Part shown: positions 61,711-64,000 of the stretch, in pieces
Layout of the letters: each line of letters opens with the position of its first letter
How positions within the stretch are numbered: the first letter of the stretch is position 1
Assembly (NCBI GenBank): GCA_011959105.1
Contig: BLLU01000033.1
Coordinates: 1-64,000 of the forward strand
DNA from: Lachnospiraceae bacterium
GTDB lineage: Bacteria > Bacillota > Clostridia > Lachnospirales > Lachnospiraceae
Reading direction: 5' to 3'
Length of the DNA stretch: 64,000 nucleotides
Notes under the pieces: generated by a model
What the model saw: only the letters and a program-made list of their open reading frames with translations
Databases searched by the model: none
What the model was told of the DNA's origin: nothing
Program-made: the position numbers and the translations under genes

Positions 61711-61968
61711 TTAAGTCGCTGTGTAGTGTTTCCAAGGTATTCTGGATGGGTGTATATTTGCCAGAAAGCGTACAATATCCTTGCGGCCATCGTATGTTGG
61801 AATACCTTTTTGGTTCTGCGCCATAAGAATTATAGGGATATTTCCAAAATAACGCATAAAACCAAATCGAATAGCTTCTTTTTTAGGGCTGGTTAGAACA
61901 TATGGTTTTACAACAGCAATTGCAAAGGTAACCCCTTGTTCTTTAATGAGAGCACCATCAAATGACAT
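61711..61968 (-). CDS. hypothetical protein, 85 residues
   Basis: A compact protein of no family I recognise (MSFDGALIKEQGVTFAIAVV near the start, then IPIILMAQNQKGIPTYDGRK). It has no membrane span or signal peptide. ATG at 61968 follows GGAAGGAGG, a strong ribosome site. It precedes the DUF2188 gene by 19 bp and the two are probably cotranscribed. The phrase IPIILMAQ-x(6)-PTYxGRxDIVRFL suggests a conserved fold. The 166-bp leader contains a hairpin and a CIRCE-like element. Confidence 0.65.
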   Translation of the reverse strand: MSFDGALIKEQGVTFAIAVVKPYVLTSPKKEAIRFGFMRYFGNIPIILMAQNQKGIPTYDGRKDIVRFLANIHPSRIPWKHYTAT

Positions 61969-62100
61969 ATTTTTTCCTCCTTCCTCATATAACTGGGAAA
62001 GGTAAATTGCTTAAATGCAATACAAAACTGTTGAACTCTCTGCGTTTATGTGGTAGGATTCAAGTGCTACGTTGAATTTGCACAATGCAGATTCAGTTTG

Positions 62101-62126
62101 AAAGATGGTCGAAAGGCCATCTTTTT
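62101..62126 (+). terminator. hairpin with T-run
   Basis: AAAGATGG (62101-62108) pairs with CCATCTTT (62117-62124), with TT following on the plus strand. On the minus strand it lies in the leader of the 61968 gene, where it could act as an attenuator. Confidence 0.5.
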
Positions 62127-62133
62127 ACCTTTA

Positions 62134-62160
62134 TTAGCACTTATACAAAGTGAGTGCTAA
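62134..62160 (-). promoter_or_regulatory. CIRCE-like heat-shock operator (HrcA site)
   Basis: TTAGCACTT-N9-GAGTGCTAA matches the CIRCE consensus TTAGCACTC-N9-GAGTGCTAA at 17 of 18 positions. On the minus strand it follows TTGACA-N17-TATTTT, placing it in the 5' leader of the two small minus-strand genes, the usual position for HrcA control. On the other side, the RloA-like gene has its own promoter further down, so the minus strand is the better candidate. Confidence 0.8.
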
Positions 62161-62268
62161 TGCTCCTGTAAGTAAAAAATAACATAGGGGATGTTATTTG
62201 TCAAGATATAATAAGAGAAAAAAACTCTTATATGAATTAATATATAGAGGGGAATGTGTATAAAACTA

Positions 62269-62298
62269 TTGACACGAGAGAATTATTCACAATATAAT
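62269..62298 (+). promoter_or_regulatory. promoter of the RloA-like gene
   Basis: TTGACA (62269-62274), an 18-bp spacer and TATAAT (62293-62298), 49 bp before the ATG. Confidence 0.75.
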
Positions 62299-62346
62299 AG
62301 AAAACATATTGATGCAAATAGAATAGTAGAAAGAGAGTAGAAAGAG

Positions 62347-63720
62347 ATGTTTATAGGTTTTTCGGTCAGTAATTATTTGTCATTCAAAACCGCGCAAACA
62401 ATATCAATGGCAGCATCTAAAGTGGCAAGGCATAAGGAACACATCTTAAATGGTAATGGAAAGAAAATATTAAAAACAGGTCTTATCTATGGTGCTAACG
62501 CAAGTGGAAAGAGTAATTTAGTTAAAGCGATTGATTTTTCAAGGGATATTATATTAGATGGTTTGGGCGAAGTTGATCTAAACAAAAAATATTTTAGAAT
62601 ATGTAGTGAGTGTTATATGACACCGGGAGTTTTTGAGTACAGGTTGATAACACATACGGGGAAGGAGTATTCTTATGGGATTGCGATATCCTATGCAGAA
62701 AAAGAAATTCTTGCAGAATGGCTGATTCGTATAGAGAAAAATGGCACAGAGACTTATATTTTTAATAGAGATATTGACGAAAATGGTATAAATTTTACTG
62801 AAAGTGAAATTAAAATTAAAGATACTGAAGAAAAAGTGCGATGGGAAATTTATTTAGGTGATTTTGGTGAAAATATATCTGAGTCTTTAAAGAAAAAAAG
62901 CATTTTGAGTGATATAGCTGAAAGAAGCAACGGCAGACAAGGAGTCTTTTCTGAAATTCTAGATGTTTTCATTTGGTTTCGAAGCATGATTATAATATTT
63001 CCGACCAGTCAATATAGTGGTTTAAACCAGCTGGTTGAAGATGAACAGATTAGAAATGTTTTTTCAAAACTCTTAATATATTTTGACACTGGTATTGAAT
63101 CCGTGGAATCAAAGCTGGGACAAATGGAGTTTGATAAAATTTTTGAAGGTATTCCGAAGGAAGATGCTGAAAAATTAAAAGCCAGAATTACGAATGATAT
63201 TGGGGATGATCCTGTAATGTTCAAGGTAAATAGTCAGGTATATTCTTTACGTAAAGATGACGAAGGGAATATTATAACGAAGAAAATGATGCAAAATCAT
63301 GGTAACATGCAGGAACTTTTTGAATATTTGGATGAGTCTGACGGAACACAAAGGCTATTTGACCTCATTCCTTTATTTTATGAGCATAATGGGAATAGAG
63401 TCATTTTTATTGATGAAATTGACAGAAGCCTTCACACGAATCTTACCCGGAAATTTCTTGAACTGTTTTATAAATTGACAGAAGATGATACGAGCCAAAT
63501 AATTGCAACGACGCATGATATTCACTTACTGGATTTGGAGTTGATCAGGCAGGACGAAATTTGGTTTGTAAAAAGAAACGGGGATCATAGCTCGAAGTTA
63601 TACTCGTTAAATCGTTACAAGGAACGTTACGATAAGAAAATAGACAAAGAATATCTACTGGGACGTTACGATGCTATACCGGTATTTGATGATGAAGTGT
63701 TGGAGGATTTAAATGTATAA
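62347..63720 (+). CDS. RloA/AbiLi-type AAA ATPase of a defence system
   Basis: A 457-residue ABC/SMC-like ATPase. Walker A is GANASGKS (residues 49-56), Walker B is VIFIDEIDRSLH with Asp-Glu (about 359), and the switch His is in IIATTHDIHLLD (about 386). The start MFIGFSVSNYLSFK is typical of the OLD-like and RloA/AbiLi ATPases. It overlaps the next gene, an RloB-type protein, by 8 bp. The pair matches AbiL of Lactococcus and RloA/RloB of restriction loci, thought to stop phage growth by abortive infection. Mechanism not known in detail. Confidence 0.85.
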   Translation: MFIGFSVSNYLSFKTAQTISMAASKVARHKEHILNGNGKKILKTGLIYGANASGKSNLVKAIDFSRDIILDGLGEVDLNKKYFRICSECYMTPGVFEYRLITHTGKEYSYGIAISYAEKEILAEWLIRIEKNGTETYIFNRDIDENGINFTESEIKIKDTEEKVRWEIYLGDFGENISESLKKKSILSDIAERSNGRQGVFSEILDVFIWFRSMIIIFPTSQYSGLNQLVEDEQIRNVFSKLLIYFDTGIESVESKLGQMEFDKIFEGIPKEDAEKLKARITNDIGDDPVMFKVNSQVYSLRKDDEGNIITKKMMQNHGNMQELFEYLDESDGTQRLFDLIPLFYEHNGNRVIFIDEIDRSLHTNLTRKFLELFYKLTEDDTSQIIATTHDIHLLDLELIRQDEIWFVKRNGDHSSKLYSLNRYKERYDKKIDKEYLLGRYDAIPVFDDEVLEDLNV

Positions 63721-64000
63721 TCGTTACAGGTTAACATCCACAGTATATGACCGGGAAGATGAGAATCAGAAAATCATCCCGGAAAAAAGGGTATTCCTGT
63801 CTGTAGAAGGTAATGTGACGGAAAAAGAATATTTCGATGGCTTATCAAAAAACAGAATGAAAATCGGGATCAATGCAAAAGTTGATGTAGAGGTTTTGCG
63901 TAGGGGAAAGAAAGATACGAACAGTGCACCTCAGCAGGTAATAGAATTATTAGAAGAATATATTAGGCTTAGGGAGCAAAACGAAGATGATATCTATAAA
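63713..64000 (+). CDS. RloB/AbiLii-type protein, cut by the window end
   Basis: Only the first 96 codons are in the window. The start is typical of RloB: a short basic lead, then EKRVFLSVEGNVTEKEYFDG, where the VEGxxTExxYF motif is thought to be the acidic start of a Toprim-like nuclease domain (first metal Glu). ATG at 63713 lies within the end of the RloA-like gene, so the two are coupled. The rest of the active site lies beyond position 64000. Confidence 0.83.
   Translation, partial: MYNRYRLTSTVYDREDENQKIIPEKRVFLSVEGNVTEKEYFDGLSKNRMKIGINAKVDVEVLRRGKKDTNSAPQQVIELLEEYIRLREQNEDDIYK

Noticed and set aside
1..64000. tRNA, rRNA or riboswitch genes
   Set aside because: I looked for cloverleaf arms, conserved rRNA blocks and known riboswitch cores and saw none; a covariance search would be needed to exclude them.

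Overview
The window looks like part of a Lachnospiraceae-type (Clostridium cluster XIVa) Firmicute chromosome. The reasons are strong AGGAGG ribosome sites, TTGACA-N17-TATAAT promoters, many lipoproteins, TnpV-type transposon remnants, and long ABC/glycoside-hydrolase loci without their own ATPase. This is inference from gene content; no rRNA, tRNA or CRISPR array is visible.

Layout. (1) 1-5 kb: AT-rich accessory DNA. It holds an XRE regulator, a TetR / two alpha/beta-hydrolase / zinc-ribbon operon, and a tnpV gene split by a small cassette that carries an acetyltransferase. (2) 5.2-49.4 kb: one large, more GC-rich carbohydrate-utilisation locus. (3) 49.4-64 kb: AT-rich accessory DNA again. 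It holds a metalloprotease-like gene, an ABC exporter with SdpR/SdpI-type genes, relics of a prophage and an ISLre2 element, a MerR regulator, a solute-binding-protein gene with an in-frame TAG, a second acetyltransferase cassette, a truncated Fic gene, and an RloA/RloB (AbiL-type) pair cut by the window end.

The sugar locus. Two binding-protein-dependent importers (5.3-10.2 kb and 14.7-18.1 kb) surround a beta-propeller/TPR membrane protein, a YIP1-like protein and a DUF5696-type lipoprotein. Behind them lie intracellular glycosidases (a GH42-like TIM barrel, a GH106-like enzyme, GH4, GH38, a GH13-like enzyme), a nucleoside-hydrolase-fold enzyme, three sugar kinases (two PfkB, one ROK), a D-lyxose/mannose-type isomerase, an amidohydrolase, two Gfo/Idh/MocA dehydrogenases, a MATE exporter and a LacI regulator. 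A lipoprotein GH13-like enzyme and a lipoprotein GH10 xylanase probably act at the cell surface. A glycyl radical enzyme and its activase sit in the middle of the locus. Near-palindromic sites of the type GGTAAACGWTTNC recur at several promoters, usually just downstream of the -10 box, so the locus looks like a single LacI-type regulon.

Most unusual points. Two short cassettes at opposite ends of the window share about 28-bp terminal inverted repeats and a 55-bp promoter-side end that is 52/55 identical, yet carry different GNAT acetyltransferases. One of them visibly interrupts tnpV and has a target-site duplication. The glycyl radical enzyme has a Gly-Cys-Gly-Glu active-site motif in a glycan locus. 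A CIRCE heat-shock operator lies beside two small genes of unknown role.
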